A stretch of DNA of 64,000 bases from Azadirachta indica (GCA_022749755.1 CM040451.1:372001-436000), one strand, 5' to 3'. Counted from the stretch's first letter, positions 45,872-58,564 are shown. Translations and numbers: made by a program. The notes: generated by a model not told the origin, from the sequence alone.

Positions 45872-47219
45872 GAGTTATTATCACATACCCCTTAAGGTTT
45901 GGCATAATATCACCTAGACAGTATCTTTTAAAAAATGATCACTTAGTACCCCCACTATTATCACTCCGTTTAAATGACTTAACAGAATCAAGGGCAATAA
46001 TGTAACTTCAAACAATGCAAAAGTTAAAAATAAAAAATTTACTTCCAAACGATAATATTCATTTCTCTACCAATTAAAGAGAAACCGAAAAAAAGGTTCA
46101 AGTAAAAAAACGAACTTCACGGAAATCCAATCTTTTTAGGCCTCCATGTTAACTCAGTCCCCACACAGAGAGGTCCAATCTTCGCCATTTTCTTCAATTC
46201 TTCCATTGCTACTTCATCTTCTTCATGCATCAGCTTTTGAATCTCACAAGCTTCATATAGAGCAATGACAAGCCTAATCCATCAGTATTGTTTCTTCATC
46301 TTTTACAGATTCGTCCATCTCCTTTTTGTTTGCAAATAATTTCAAGCAACAGTACTCAATACCTGTGCACATGTGCTTTCACTATAATTATTGTGTTGTT
46401 GTTGTAATATTTTGGAGCTGTAATGGGTGTTTGCAAGCGTCGACGATGGCCTAGCACTCAACGTGTGCGAGTGGCGACAGTGGCCTGGCGTTCAGGGTAT
46501 CCAAGCGACGACGGTGGCGTTGAGTTTAGCATGTAGGAGCAGCAGTCTAGCATTCAGCTAATATTTAGCATTCAAATACACTCATAAGAAAATTTCTATA
46601 AGACAATAAAGCAAAAATCAGCAAGGTTTTTTTTTTTTTTTAAGAAACGAAGCAATAAAAAAAAGGAAGACAACAAATTAAATAAAGAATACATCTTAAT
46701 CTACAACCGTCAAACCAATACAAAGATGTGAGGATAAAATTCGACCTAGATAACAAAAAGGCAAAAATTGGCCTGGTTTAACATACAGAGTTTAAAAGCA
46801 CTTGTCTCCTCCTAGGTTCCTAGTTGTTTTAGCGCGAGTATCTCATTTCATTCTGAGCTAAAAATGTTTTGATGTCAATATATAAATAAAAAATTAATAA
46901 TTAAATAATTAAAATTAGAGAGAAAGAAGAGAGGGCTGGCTGAAAACTTAAAGAAGAGGGGAAGAGAAAGCCCCAATGCTGCAAAGCTATTAACTTCTTC
47001 TCTTCCCTTTCAGTTTAAAAAAAAGAAAAAAAAAAGGGACAAGTGGGATTTAAAAGAGAATTTATATGAAATAAATATTATGCATAAAATTTTTTAAGTT
47101 TAAAAAATGGATTATTTAATATTTGTAAAGGGTAAATAGTAATTGCGCTTGATTATGTTAAAAGATACTATGTAAGTGCTATTATGCCAAACCTCAGGGG
47201 AGGTATGTGATAATAACTC
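45872..47219. mobile_element. Terminal-inverted-repeat DNA element, 1.35 kb
   Basis: GAGTTATTATCACATACC at 45872 is the reverse complement of the end at 47219. The match continues for about 60 bases (GGTTTGGCATAATA, AGTATCTTTTA) with some mismatches. The flanks are TATGGAT (45865-45871) and TATCGAT (47220-47226), a possible imperfect target duplication. There is no transposase, so the element is non-autonomous. It lies exactly between the divergent TAF11 and RETICULATA-RELATED transcription units. The superfamily is not assigned. Confidence 0.72.
46117..46281 (-). pseudogene. Coding-like fragment carried in the inverted-repeat element
   Basis: A minus-strand open stretch of 54 codons, ending in TGA at 46117, reads LYEACEIQKLMHEEDEVAM, then EELKKMAKIGPLCVG, ELTWRPKKIGF. 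The charged helix and conserved-looking composition are unlike the surrounding AT-rich DNA. The family is not recognised. It may be a captured host gene fragment, as in Pack-type elements (inference), or a chance frame. Confidence 0.4.
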
Positions 47220-47227
47220 TATCGATT

Positions 47228-47235
47228 TAGGGTTT
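47228..47235 (+). promoter_or_regulatory. Telo-box (TAGGGTTT)
   Basis: A telo-box motif lies just outside the inverted-repeat element and upstream of a CG-richer leader-like segment (47240-47560). Such boxes are common near plant housekeeping gene starts. It may serve the RETICULATA-RELATED gene (inference). Confidence 0.35.
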
Positions 47236-49813
47236 GAGAATTTTGGAAACCCCGACCCGACCTGAAACGCACCGCTAACCCGATTCCGAGATTCCTACGT
47301 CAAAGGCAAACTTCAATTTTGACAAACTATATTTTTCGAAAACCCTTATCACTGAAAATCGTACTCTCCGTCGACTCCTCTCCAGTCACCACCGCGCCAC
47401 CAGCCCACTACGGAACGAAGTTGCTCCTCGCATTATCGTCGGTCGAACTGCTCTTTGCGCCGTCGCTTGAGAAACTCCTCCAATTAGCGCGCCATCACCA
47501 TAATCGAAGCTCGTTGCACCACCACCCGCTCGCAAGTGAGATTGCTATAAGGTTCGATCTTTGCTCTTGCATTGTGACTGGTCCCGCTGTATTGGTTTGA
47601 TCTAGCTACATTTTAGATGCATTATGTTGCTCTGCAAGTGTTAGTGAGTAGTTTAATCTTTTAGTTGGCTTTTTTTTCAATTTTTGTTGTTATTGCGTAG
47701 TTACATGAGTTGTTTTGTTTAATTTTTGTTAGCGAGTGGTTTAATTTTTGTTTGATTTTTGTTGTTGTTGCGGAATTGATCAAGTGATTTAGTTTATGCA
47801 GAATTAATTAACTGATGAAGTGGTTTTGTTGCAGAATTGATAGTGTTGTTGCACGGTTTTTGCTTTCATTGTTTGAGTTATTCTTCAAATCCCCATGTTT
47901 TTGAATTCTATAATTGATAAGATATTGAACCATTTCTTTTCTGTTTATCATATTTATTGTCAAATTTCAGGTCATGCCAATGCCTTGTAGATATTGCTTT
48001 AATTTGGGCCTTGAATTTTTATCAACTTTATGCTTAAATCTTAGGCATTTGATATTGCTTTATGACTTATATGCACACACACATCATCAATTTATGAGTT
48101 CTTAACCAACTCAAATACCATAAGGTGCAAGTGCGAAGGGACATACCTATTTATAAGCAACATAATATATTTAAAAAAACAACACAGAAAGTTAGATCAG
48201 ACTTTTGTAGACCGCAAAATCGTTACTCACAGGATTTTAAGTCAGGAGAGACAATAGGAACAAACAAAAATTGCCGTGAAACTAAAAGGTACATATTAAA
48301 ATTTGGGTCACCATAGATATTAATGTTGGGTGCACGTCCATACTTCTGCAAACAAATAGAACGCACATCGTCACTAGCATTCCTTCCAACCTCCATTGGA
48401 GACATTTTTGTGTCCATGTAGCCAATACAATGAGGAGGAAGGTTGGGATTGTGCAATTCCACATGCTGCCCTTAGTTTCATCCAAATTTGAAGCACGAAC
48501 AAGATGTTTAGACTAAAGACCCAGCTTCAACAAAAAGAATAAGATAACCATCAAGACCAGCCAAAGCATATCATGAACAAGAGAGAAAGTCAAACTAACC
48601 AATAAGCATATGAATTCCAATTCTTGACATGTAAAACTGATCCAGAAACTGATGAATCTCATCAAGATCCTCAAAAACAATCTTGGGATCCATGCCTTTC
48701 TTCAACTGTTGAACCCCCAAAGCCATCATCAGGACCACATTATTATGTCTCACCTTAATAGCCTTAATCAGTTGCGTAAAATCCCTCTCATCACTTGTAT
48801 CCTTGATGTCAGGAAAGAACCTTGGTCACGAAAAGAGTCCAAATACCACTCTCCAACCTGATAAAGAGAAATACAAAGAGTTACAAGGATTGAACCATTT
48901 CTAGGATACTATCTATCACATTGGGTATCCATTTTGAACTGTTTCTGGGATATTGTCTATTGTATTCAGTATGCATTGTTTAATTTTTCTGAAGCTTTCA
49001 GATTATAATTTATACATCCATTACTAATAGTTTAATTGCTTTATTATATTTATTTTCATCTGAAATCTTATTTAGAATAGTTTAATTGCTTTATCATATC
49101 TTAAAATTTATGCAGCCATACACCATCAAATAATTTTCATCTGTACACATTATAATTAAACTGAAATCATCAATTACTAATAGTTTAATTGCTGTATCAT
49201 ATTTATTTTCAAATTTCAGTTTTCAGTTTTGAAAGCAGCATTAATTTTGTTTCTGTAGTGTGAATTTTCTTTGTCAAACTAATTTATACATCCAGATAGT
49301 TTTGTTTACTGCTTTATATATCCAGAGAGTTTCGAACTTGAGAGATCTGAAGGCATATATGCATTTCTTTATCAACTTTTTTATATTCTCATTCTGGTAA
49401 ATATTAATTACATTCTTTTGCATGCTTTATGGAATTTTATTGACCATATATATATAATATACATATATATATATATATATATATTTATAAACAAGGCATC
49501 TTTTAGGAGTTAAGATATCTAGAATTAGCTGATAATTTTGTCTAAAGTGGCCATTCTTTTGCCATGAATAAATTTGTCTTTCTGTAAATGGTTAACATTG
49601 CTGAAGGAATGCAACTACTAGAATGAGCCAGATACATCAATTTTCCATTACACATATTTACCTGCTGTTTTACTTTTTTTTTTTTTTTTCCCTCTGTTTT
49701 CTTGCTGATTTGGCTGCTGTTTTCTTCAGAAAAATTCCATCTGTAAATAATTTTCCGGGAAAAGAAAGCTAATGCAATCCCAGAGGTTTCTCAGTATCCA
49801 AACGTGAAATATC
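47236..49813 (+). other. Probable leader region of the RETICULATA-RELATED gene
   Basis: A segment at 47240-47550 is richer in C and G than its surroundings and could be a 5' UTR exon, followed by AT-rich intron-like DNA up to the start codon at 49814. An open frame of 93 codons at 47319 has no recognisable product. The minus-strand kinase remnant at 48298-48857 lies inside. A (TA)n run is at about 49448-49482. Confidence 0.4.
48298..48857 (-). pseudogene. Pyruvate dehydrogenase kinase fragment, two exons
   Basis: Two minus-strand exons with proper borders, 48600-48857 (after TTTATCAG, before GTTAGT) and about 48298-48470 (after CTAAG). The first reads WYLDSFRD, then DERDFTQLIKAIKVRHNNVV, MMALGVQQLKKGM and DEIHQFLDQFYMSRIGI. 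The second reads QHVELHNPNLPPHCIGYM, KMSPMEVGRNASDDVRSIC and APNINIYGDPNF. These match the regulatory-domain end and the start of the ATP-binding domain of mitochondrial pyruvate dehydrogenase kinase. A one-base deletion breaks the frame between SFRDQGS and PDIKD (near 48815). The catalytic remainder and N-terminus are absent. The retained intron shows a genomic duplication, not a retrocopy. Confidence 0.85.
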
Positions 49814-52800
49814 ATGTCTCACTTTCAAACAATGCCTTTCCCGACTACTACCAAATCCTCATCATGGTTTTTGCTACCGAGTTTGCCTATTCCTCATCTG
49901 GGTATGAGTCATCCGGATAACCAGCCGCTGAGCGTTAAGCTTCGGAGGAAGAATTCGACAGTGACGTGTTCGTCATCGTTATTGATTGATGGCAGAGACC
50001 ATTCGATGGCTGTCTTAGAGAGGTGTTTCAAAGCGCCCAGTGCTTTACCTTCAGGTTCGACTGCTGATTATGGTCCGCTTATGAAGGGACAGTATGGTTC
50101 GTTAGGTGCGGTTACTTTGGAGAAAGGGAAGCTTGATATGTCACAGCAGCAATCCGAGTCTACCCCTGAGGTCAGTTGTTATTTTACTGTCTCATCAATT
50201 GAAATTGTTTCCTAAGTACATTGAAAAAGTTCTATTTGTGCAAGAACTTTCCATTTCCTTTTTTTAAATTTATTTTTTTGTTTTACCACTGCTTAATTAT
50301 ATGTAAGAAATCCAAAAGGAGTTCTGAGAAACCTGGAAAAAATATAAACTACGAATAGGAATGTTTGATGAATGGAATCAAGAACCATTATTATTTCAAC
50401 AACCAAAGGGAATTTCTCACATCCCTTTTGGGTGTTGAAGACTAGTACGGCGAATAATCCCTTATAGAATCCCCTGATTTATCCTACCTCTATTTAGATT
50501 CTCCGCTTACTTATCTTATGTTTAGTATCTAGTTCTAGTCGAATTTGATTCTATTAGAAGAGAAAACTATTGACACATTCTATGATATGTAAAACTGATA
50601 ATAGTGACACAGTCAGCCCTCTCCAATTTCGATTGAAGTAACAAAGAAGGGGAAAAGTCAATAGCCTTCTTCACGATATATATACTATGATTTAGGAATG
50701 CAGTATAAGAAATTCTTGACATTCGGTAGAAAAAGAATATAGACAAGTAAAAGACTTGATAATTTTTTTGCTTATACATAACGTAATTGCCAAGAAGCAT
50801 TTGTTTTGTTTTTTAAAGAAAGTTGATAATTGATAAATCCGCGGATCTAGAAATTCATTTCGGACAATTTAACCTCTTCAAACTGTTTCTTTTTAAGAAC
50901 CAACAAGATTTGTGCCACAACAACAGATGTCAAAAATAACAAAAGGCTTTGGACAAGCAACGGATGTAGAAATTCATTTCGGACAATTGAACCTTCTCAA
51001 ACTCTTTCTTTTTAAGAACCAAAAAGATTTGTGCCAAAACAATAGATGTCAAAAATAACAAAAGGCCTTGGACAAGCAATGGATTTAGAAATTCATGTCG
51101 GACAATTGAAGCTTCTCAAACTATTTCTTTTTAAGAACCAAAAAGATTTGTACCAAAACAACAGATGTCAAAAATAACAAAAGGCCTTGGACATGCAATG
51201 GATCTTGAATTACTATTTCTGCATATGCCTGACCAAATCCACCCTATTGTTACTTTTGTTCCCATCAGGATAAATCTGACCCCTTACCCTGTTCCCACCT
51301 ACGTATATTGGATATTTTAAGAAGTGATTTCAGTAGTCGTGGGTTCCAGGAAAGAAGAGGAAATGTCACGTTCTTTTCATTTTTTCTTTAATCAATAGAC
51401 AGGAGTTTTTAGGTTTTAATTATGTATTGTTGACAGAACTCTATGAAGTTGGGGCCTAACAATCACTAAGAGTTAGAGTTAGGGTTTTGGGATTCAATTT
51501 ATTTATGTCCAGAGATAATTTTCTTAATTCAAATTTCTTCAGCTTTATGCAGAGGGTATTGTGATGAAATTTGTATTTAAGTTGATTATTTCATTTGCTT
51601 GATTCTCCACTGTTTAGAAATGTAGGCATGGTGCTAATTCATTTTAAATTACAGCTTGCAGTTGGTGGAGGTGGTGGAGATATTGGAAAGAAAATCAATC
51701 ATGGTGGTGGTGATGGCGGTGACGATGATGGCGACGATGATGACTACTTTGATGACTGGGATGATGGTGATGAGGGAGATGAGGGTGGACTTTTCAGGAG
51801 GAGGAAATTTCTTGAAGAGGTTGGAACTCATATGTCTTCAGATTACATTGTTGATCAAATGAATATTCTCTATTGCTCAAATTCTTCTACTGTTAACATT
51901 ACATAAAGTAACAGTTTCTGTACTTTCTCCCAGCTTTTTGATCGAAAATTTGTGGATGCTGTACTGAATGAGTGGCAGAAGACAATGATGGATTTACCTG
52001 CTGGGTTCCGACAAGCTTATGAAATGGTATAATGTCCCTCTTATAATTAATTTTGTCTGTGGACTGTTATGGCTAGATACTCACTGAAATATTGCCTCTA
52101 GGGGTTAGTCAGCTCAGCTCAAATGGTTAAGTTCCTTGCAATTAATGCTAGACCAACTACCACTAGGTTCATTTCGCGGGCACTTCCACAAGGAATATCT
52201 AGGGCATTCATTGGCAGGTAATTTACTTTGTTAGCCCATAAAATCACTTTAACTTGTGCTGTAACGTTCAGGGTTTTTCTTTATGATTGCTAGCAGATTT
52301 GTATCTTTAACACTTGATTTCAATTTGCTTATTGAGGCTCATTTATTTTTTTTTTTAAAAAAATTTGTGATGGTATACTGTTTTGGGTGTGTAAATCTAT
52401 TGATTTAGAATTGTATACTCGACAAGCATCTTTTATAGGGCTTTTTGGTGGTATTGTGGACATCTGGTTCACTTTTGTATATTCTTCCCTTTCATTCTAC
52501 TGATATTCTTTTGTTTCCTACTAGGATTAAAAAAAAAAAAAGTAAAATGAAAAGAAAACACTAGAATTAAACAAGTTATTCATGGGTATTATTTTCAAAT
52601 GTGTTGTGGTTTGTATCCTTAACACTTTGATTGAGCAAGTTATTCACGGGTTTTACCTCCAAAAGTGTTTTGGTTTGCATTTTGATTGCTTTCTGATTTG
52701 TATGTGAACACTTGAATTGGGCAAAGTATTAACGGACATTATCTTTATCAGTGTTCTCTGTCTCTCTCTCTCTCATTTCTGCTGCCACTTGGTAGATAAT

Positions 52801-54297
52801 CTTGCCTGCTTTTGAAAAATTCAAACTTTGAAAAGGTTAAAACTTAGTCAAGTAGAAGAGAATTTATATATATATATATATATATATACATATATATCTC
52901 TGTGTGTGTGTGTGATGAATGGTTTTCTGTCATGTTATTGGTTACTTGTCTCTTTAATTAAAATTTCAACTGATTTTCTACTTGGTCAAGAACATTGCAA
53001 TTGGCTATGCTCTTCTTTTTTTTTTTTTTTCTCCTTTAGTTATTATGTTGATAGACAGCAGAAATTGTGCAATTTTGCCATGCTTTTTAACTCTTTTTTC
53101 TTTATTAACGGCTAGAAACTGTTGCATGGATGTTATTGTTCAGAATTATGGTCTTCCATCTGAAGCCATTTTTTAAATATTTCATGAGCTACAACTTCAT
53201 TATCATCTGTATTGAGAGTCTCTGGCAAATATACCATGTGATTTTGGCTGTTTTTCTTGAGCTATATTTCATGTGTCATTGTAGTTACAGTTTGGTGCAT
53301 CAATGATGCCAATGAATGACCTCTCAAACATCTGGAAAAATTTTCTGCAAGAAATGCACATCTGAATTATTAAAAGCTTTTACAACATAAGTGTGTGCTT
53401 TCTGATTGTTCAGTTATTATTCAGTTAAGTATAAAATGCTTGGCCTTTTGCCAGATTTCTTATGTTTTAGACTATTATTCCTGCAGGATGATTGCAGATC
53501 CGGCCTTCTTATATAGGCTTCTACTAGAGCAGCTTGCAACGATTGGTGGCTCTGTTTGGTGGGAGTTGGAGAATCGCAAGGATAGGTATGTTTTTGTTTC
53601 TATCATAAGAAACAACGATCTGTTGGCTTACGTTTTCATTTTATGTATTAAATCAATAAATGTTTGCTTCTGCAAATGATAGGATAAAGCAGGAATGGGA
53701 TCTTGCCTTAGTAAATGTGCTTACAGTAACAGCATGCAATGCTTTTGTTGTTTGGTCACTTGCTCCTTGTCGTTCTTATGGAAACACATTCCGGTTTGAC
53801 TTGCAAAATACATTACAAAAGCTACCAAACAACATATTTGAACAGAGTTACCCACTTAGAGAATTTGATTTGCAAAAGAGAATCCACTCTCTTTTCTACA
53901 AGGCTGCAGAGTTGTGTATGGCGGGATTAACTGCCGGAGCAGTACAAGGTTCTTTGTCGAACTTTTTGGCTGGTAAAAAGAAGGATAGGTAAGCAACATT
54001 GCCAAACAGAGTCTCCTCATCCCTCTGTTTACTTTTTCTTTATGAATAAGGAAAACCTAGACGATTGTTCCTCTTATTGTCAAAGCCGGTCTGATGCCTG
54101 TCAAATTTGGGCAATCTTTTGACGTGGACAGGTTATCTGTGACAATCCCAACTGTGAGTACTAATGCACTTGGTTATGGTGCTTTCCTCGGACTATATGC
54201 AAACTTGAGATATCAGCTATTGTGTGGATTTGATAGAGCGGTCACCAGCAATTTTGATGTGATTGGGGTGTCTCTGTTCTTAAGCACTGCCTTGAGG

Positions 54298-54339
<42 letters not shown>

Positions 54340-55038
54340 CTATGCATTTCTCTGTTGATCTGTTTGATATGATGTTAATGTGTTCTGTATGGCTGTGTTG
54401 ATCCATCACTGCAATTAAGATCCTAGGATTTAAATTTTCTTTAGTTAATCAACCTGCACCTGTTTTCAATCCTGATCCTTAATAGTAGTAAGAATTTTGC
54501 TATTTATATTATAATGTATTGTTCTACAGTTGTCAGAATGGTGTTATAAGCTTCTGCAAAATTCTAAAATAGTACTCTTTCTATCTTTATAATAAACACT
54601 TGCAGAGTAGTGGACGCGGTTCCACTTCTTCGGAGCCTTTAATAAAAGCATTTTAATTTTCAGCCTCAATTTTATGGAAAATCTGTATTAACAACGACCT
54701 TCATTGAAGAAGTTTGATCTATTCTTTGACTTCTCATATGTGTACGCTGCAGGGTTTTGAATGTACAATTAGGAGAAAGATCAAGGCTTGCTTGGCTAGG
54801 AGTAGAAGCAGATCCTCTAGTTCAGTCAGATGACCTTTTGAAGGCTTATTCGAGGCCATCTCAAGATATTTCTGGCTCATCTTCAAAGTGGTTTATATCA
54901 AAGAATGCCATTGTTTCTGGGCTTGGGCTCCTTGGCATCAAACGAGGGAATGTTGACTCTGTTGGTGATGACAGTGAACCACAGGCTCCAAAAGCAAGGA
55001 GGAAGAGAATAGTCCGGAAGAAGGTGACTGCAAGTTGA
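49814..55038 (+). CDS. RETICULATA-RELATED family protein (DUF3411), eight exons
   Basis: Exons are 49814-50170, 51655-51819, 51934-52026, 52102-52217, 53487-53585, 53683-53988, 54132-54296 and 54753-55038. They give 1587 bases and 528 residues, GT-AG throughout with consistent phases. The Ser/Thr/Pro-rich N-terminus ([16 protein letters not shown]) fits a plastid transit peptide. Residues about 120-165 are Gly- and Asp-rich ([10 protein letters not shown], then [19 protein letters not shown]). The DUF3411 domain spans about 175-430 ([74 protein letters not shown]) and probably includes membrane helices. The basic tail is [25 protein letters not shown] relatives act in the chloroplast envelope and affect leaf vein and mesophyll patterning and growth. 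I judge it nearest the RER5/RER6 type from remembered motifs but do not assign a symbol. It appears intact. An alternative start is the Met at 49832. Confidence 0.9.
50851..51207. repeat. Intronic minisatellite, three 119-base units
   Basis: AAATTCATTTCGGACAATT (or a one-base variant) starts units at 50851, 50970 and 51089, a constant 119-base period. Each unit carries TTTCTTTTTAAGAACCAA and AGATGTCAAAAATAACAAAA. It lies in intron 1 of the RETICULATA-RELATED gene. Confidence 0.92.
52864..52914. repeat. (TA)n and (GT)n compound microsatellite, intron 4
   Basis: A TA run followed by CTCTGTGTGTGTGTG inside the 1.27 kb intron of the RETICULATA-RELATED gene. Confidence 0.9.
54298..54340. repeat. 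(CT)n microsatellite at a splice donor, intron 7
   Basis: A CT run starting immediately after the GT of the donor at 54297-54298, so it replaces the usual A-rich donor context. Confidence 0.9.
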
Positions 55039-56197
55039 GCATAAATTTGGTGTTACTATATTCATTTTCCAATTTTGCTGCCTGAGGTAACACCAGCATG
55101 ATGTAAGTCCTCATCAAACTCTAGAGACATCCAAGAACAAGCTAGCTGGAGGCAGTGGTGTTCATTGCGATTCCTGGCAAGTAAAGTAAGCATAGATTGA
55201 TCGATCACCGGTAGAGGTAGAGGGATTAACAAATTGTTTTTGCGCCAGTGTAATAAAACTATGGCATGAAAATTATTTTTGCAGAATGAGTTCTCAAATT
55301 CTTTCACTTTGTTCAAGTTTACGTATTTTTTTTTTAATAATACTATTGTAGGCAAGGGACAACGTCCTATGTTCTAAATTTTCCATCTTGAATTTGTTCT
55401 AGTAAGTTAGAACAAATAGATTGCAAGGTACTATCTATTTGAAATTAGTGTTATGTTTTTAAAGTCACGACTGTTACGAAAAGAAAGTTTTAAATATTTT
55501 ATTAGGAAAAAAAGTTTGCACGTGCCACAAAAAATTGGTGATGTTGAATGCTTTTTTCAACTTTGTTTTTAAAGTTAATGGTAGTCAGTAATGCCTTTCA
55601 ACTTTGCTTTTAAACTTAATGGTAGTCAGCAATACCAAACATATTCTTAGCCTACTTTTAGTTAATACTCATAAGTTTACTTTTAAGAAGAGTTAAGTGT
55701 TAGTTTTCACAAAACGTATTTGTATGCATTAGCCCTAGATTCTCACAAATCTTTGTTTTGATATATAACAAATATTAATTTCTGTTAACCAAAATTTTCT
55801 TTTATTATTGTTGTGATAACCAATGATATAGTATGAATTTTGGATTCAGAAATAAGAGAAGGCTATGGTACAAAGCTGAACAGAATCTCTATAAAGTAAA
55901 AACAAGCTGACCCTCAAGTCATTCTTTTCGCACATCGTTATTGTTTTCACCAAATGCATTATTTGTCCAATCAAAACAAATTTCTGGAGCATTAATTGAT
56001 TCTTATGAATCCAGAAAATCCTTCCGATGGGTATAAAAGTAAATAACTAGAAGCAGTCTACCTTCTACTCTTTTTTTTTTTTTATTTTTATTTTTAATGT
56101 ATGCAACTTATAGAGAATATATTTCATGCTTGATCCTGTGGTACAAATTGTCCCAGTAAATTTGATCAGAAATGACACCCGAAAGTCCAATACAATG
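55039..56197. other. 3' UTR of the RETICULATA-RELATED gene and intergenic DNA
   Basis: The first 340 bases are probably 3' UTR. A near-repeated phrase (TTTAATGGTAGTCAG, 55570 and 55615) marks a small local duplication of about 45 bases. No other coding signal. Confidence 0.5.
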
Positions 56198-56336
56198 TCA
56201 TTGTGAATCAACAAAGTCATCTAAAATATCTTTTGAGTCATCTAGAACCTGAAGCCCATAATCGAGCAAGATAGTAGCTTTATCCCGTTGGAATTGGTAA
56301 TCTTCCCTCCCAAGAATCTTAAAGTACTCTTCTAAC
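56198..56336 (-). CDS. C-terminal exon of an unrecognised minus-strand gene
   Basis: An open minus-strand stretch ending in TGA at 56198 encodes LEEYFKILGREDYQFQRDKA, then TILLDYGLQVLDDSKDILDD and FVDSQ. A pyrimidine tract and AG (56337-56338) lie upstream, so this looks like a last exon (139 bases). The acidic helical tail is protein-like. I do not recognise the family. The two blocks at 58565-58781 could be 5' exons of the same gene, but I cannot connect them. Confidence 0.45.
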
Positions 56337-58564
56337 CTTTTCCAACCGAACCCAATGAGAACAAAGAAAAAGGAGGATGAGAAGAAAAAATAGCAGCTAT
56401 TGTTATTATTAGTGCCTTAAATTGGTTTATCATTTAGCAGGGTGAAAGAAAAGCTTCAAAAGGACTGTTTTTTGAGGCTAGGTATTGAGACAAGTAATTG
56501 CATTTGGATTGGGGTACATATGACTCAATGTGATGCAGATACTATACGATAGAGGAAAGTGTGTTCTGGGAAATTCCAACAGTGAAGGACTCAGCAACAC
56601 CAATGCGAGTTTTTGTCTAAGACCAGAGCATTTCAAGCTTTCGCACATAAAACTGGAGAAATGCCAGTGGACTGTGTTATTAAATTCATGGCTCAAGGCA
56701 CTCACTCAACTGATCCTTACGATGCTTAAGAAGATGAAGAAGAATGAAATTAACAGACCCTAAACCTAAATCAGTTTTGCTTGTGGCAGTATCATGAAGT
56801 GAATTTCGCTCAAGGAATGACATACCCACCCAACTTTTAGCTTTGTATTCATGTATGAAGCAAGAGTATTCCCTTTTATTAGCATTTCTTCCTAGCTTCA
56901 GCATTCTAGCACATTCCTCTTCTGAAAAGAACTTTGATTCATTTACTTACGCCTAGAATTACAACTGTAAATATATGTTATGTCTGGATTGTTAATATTT
57001 GAGTGCACAGAAGACTCGGAACTAAATTTCGAACAATAAAATTACATGCAAGGGTGAGGCAAGCCAAAATCATATTTTTCTAAGTTCCATCCGGTATTAC
57101 AAGAAACTGCCCTTTCTAGATCAAAGTCTCTTTTGAATTTCATTTTGAAATTTGGTGGGCATTCTACTAATTTCCGATAGGCCAAAAATAGCATCATGAT
57201 GCAGCATAGACTCAACTAGGGAATTTAAGGTCAAGTTCATTCTATTAAATACTGATGGCAATGAAAATATGGGCCAATTTTGTTTTCTTTTGTTTTTGGT
57301 TTCTTTTCATTTGATTCTAAGAATATTAGGAAAATTAATAATCAAAACAAATAACTGAAACAAGAGTATGCAAATTGTTTATTCAGAATTAATACACAAT
57401 CTTAAAATCTCTAAGCCTTTACCCTTTAAACTAGTCCCAGTTGACCTGATAACCCAAAGCCATGTTATTTGCATTATGCCCCAGGGATGAGGAAATTCTC
57501 CCCCGAAAAAGCTCATACGTTATCCTCATCGGCATAGTATTTATAAAAAGGGAGTACGATTTGTGACATCCAACACATAAAGATAATGAATATAGATGAG
57601 TTACACTTGCACCAAATTCATCGATGTTCAAGTTTAGCAGCCATGGATAATTTAAAAAGTGCTTCAAAGTAATCTAAGCTAAAAACTTTATAGTATGTCG
57701 CCTGTTGAAATACGTAGCAATTACGCTACTTCTATCAAGAAAAAGTATGACATCCAAAAAATATCTCATCATCAAAAATTAGTGCCTGACTCAAATCAAT
57801 GAACAGTTACACAGAGTCAATGTGCACTTCTAGTCAGCGTCCAGATTGAGTTCATTACCAAAGAAGCAGAGTCAATCATTGTTAAAGTCATTCTTCTGCG
57901 TTGCATGAAGATTGGGCAGAGTGTTATCTATTGTTGTATAACTAGCTGGGCTAACAATTTAACCTATTAGGTTTGTTATAGCATCACTTCATGCAAGTTG
58001 ACCGGTGGCATCATAAACGTGCAGTTACCTTCTAGGCAATATGGTTTAAATGCTAACTTTGATTCCACCTCCATATACGGCTAATTATGTACAGCCGCAA
58101 AACTTGATTATAGATTAATTTTGTTAGACATATTTAAGTGTTTAGGATATTTTAATGAGAATTAGAAAATTCATGGTTCTTCGACTACATCTAAGAATGC
58201 ATGATTAGTTCTAACGCTTATTGTTTAAAAGACAATTCAGAGGAAATTGTGATCAAGTTCATTGTCATGGAAATGCTGGTGTCATATTTTTTTTTTTTTT
58301 GTCTTAAACCATTTAATGAGCTTGTGAATTCAAAAGTGAATACATGTCACTAGTTTTAATGTACAATATGTCATTCTTCTTTGACGACCTTTTTGGTCAT
58401 AAAATCTCATATTGGTAAACTTTGAGATCCTTACTGGCATTCCCTTGAAAAATATATTCCATCCTCAGGCAATGCATAAACGCCTTTTGCATTAAATCAC
58501 AAAATGATAACACTGTAAAATCATTAAAAAATGTGTTAGACCAAAGGACGATGATGAACTTTAC
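56337..58564. other. Unresolved interval between two exon-like blocks
   Basis: Intron-like or intergenic AT-rich sequence. Short frames on both strands at 56530-56904 and 57431-57667 overlap each other and resemble nothing; no exon could be supported. Confidence 0.4.

Noticed and set aside
47319..47600. A 93-codon open frame on the + strand
   Set aside because: Ser/Leu/His-rich sequence in a leader-like CG-richer segment; it resembles nothing and is more likely 5' UTR.
56530..56904. Overlapping open frames on both strands
   Set aside because: Neither shows splice sites, motifs or homology; both are of a length expected by chance.
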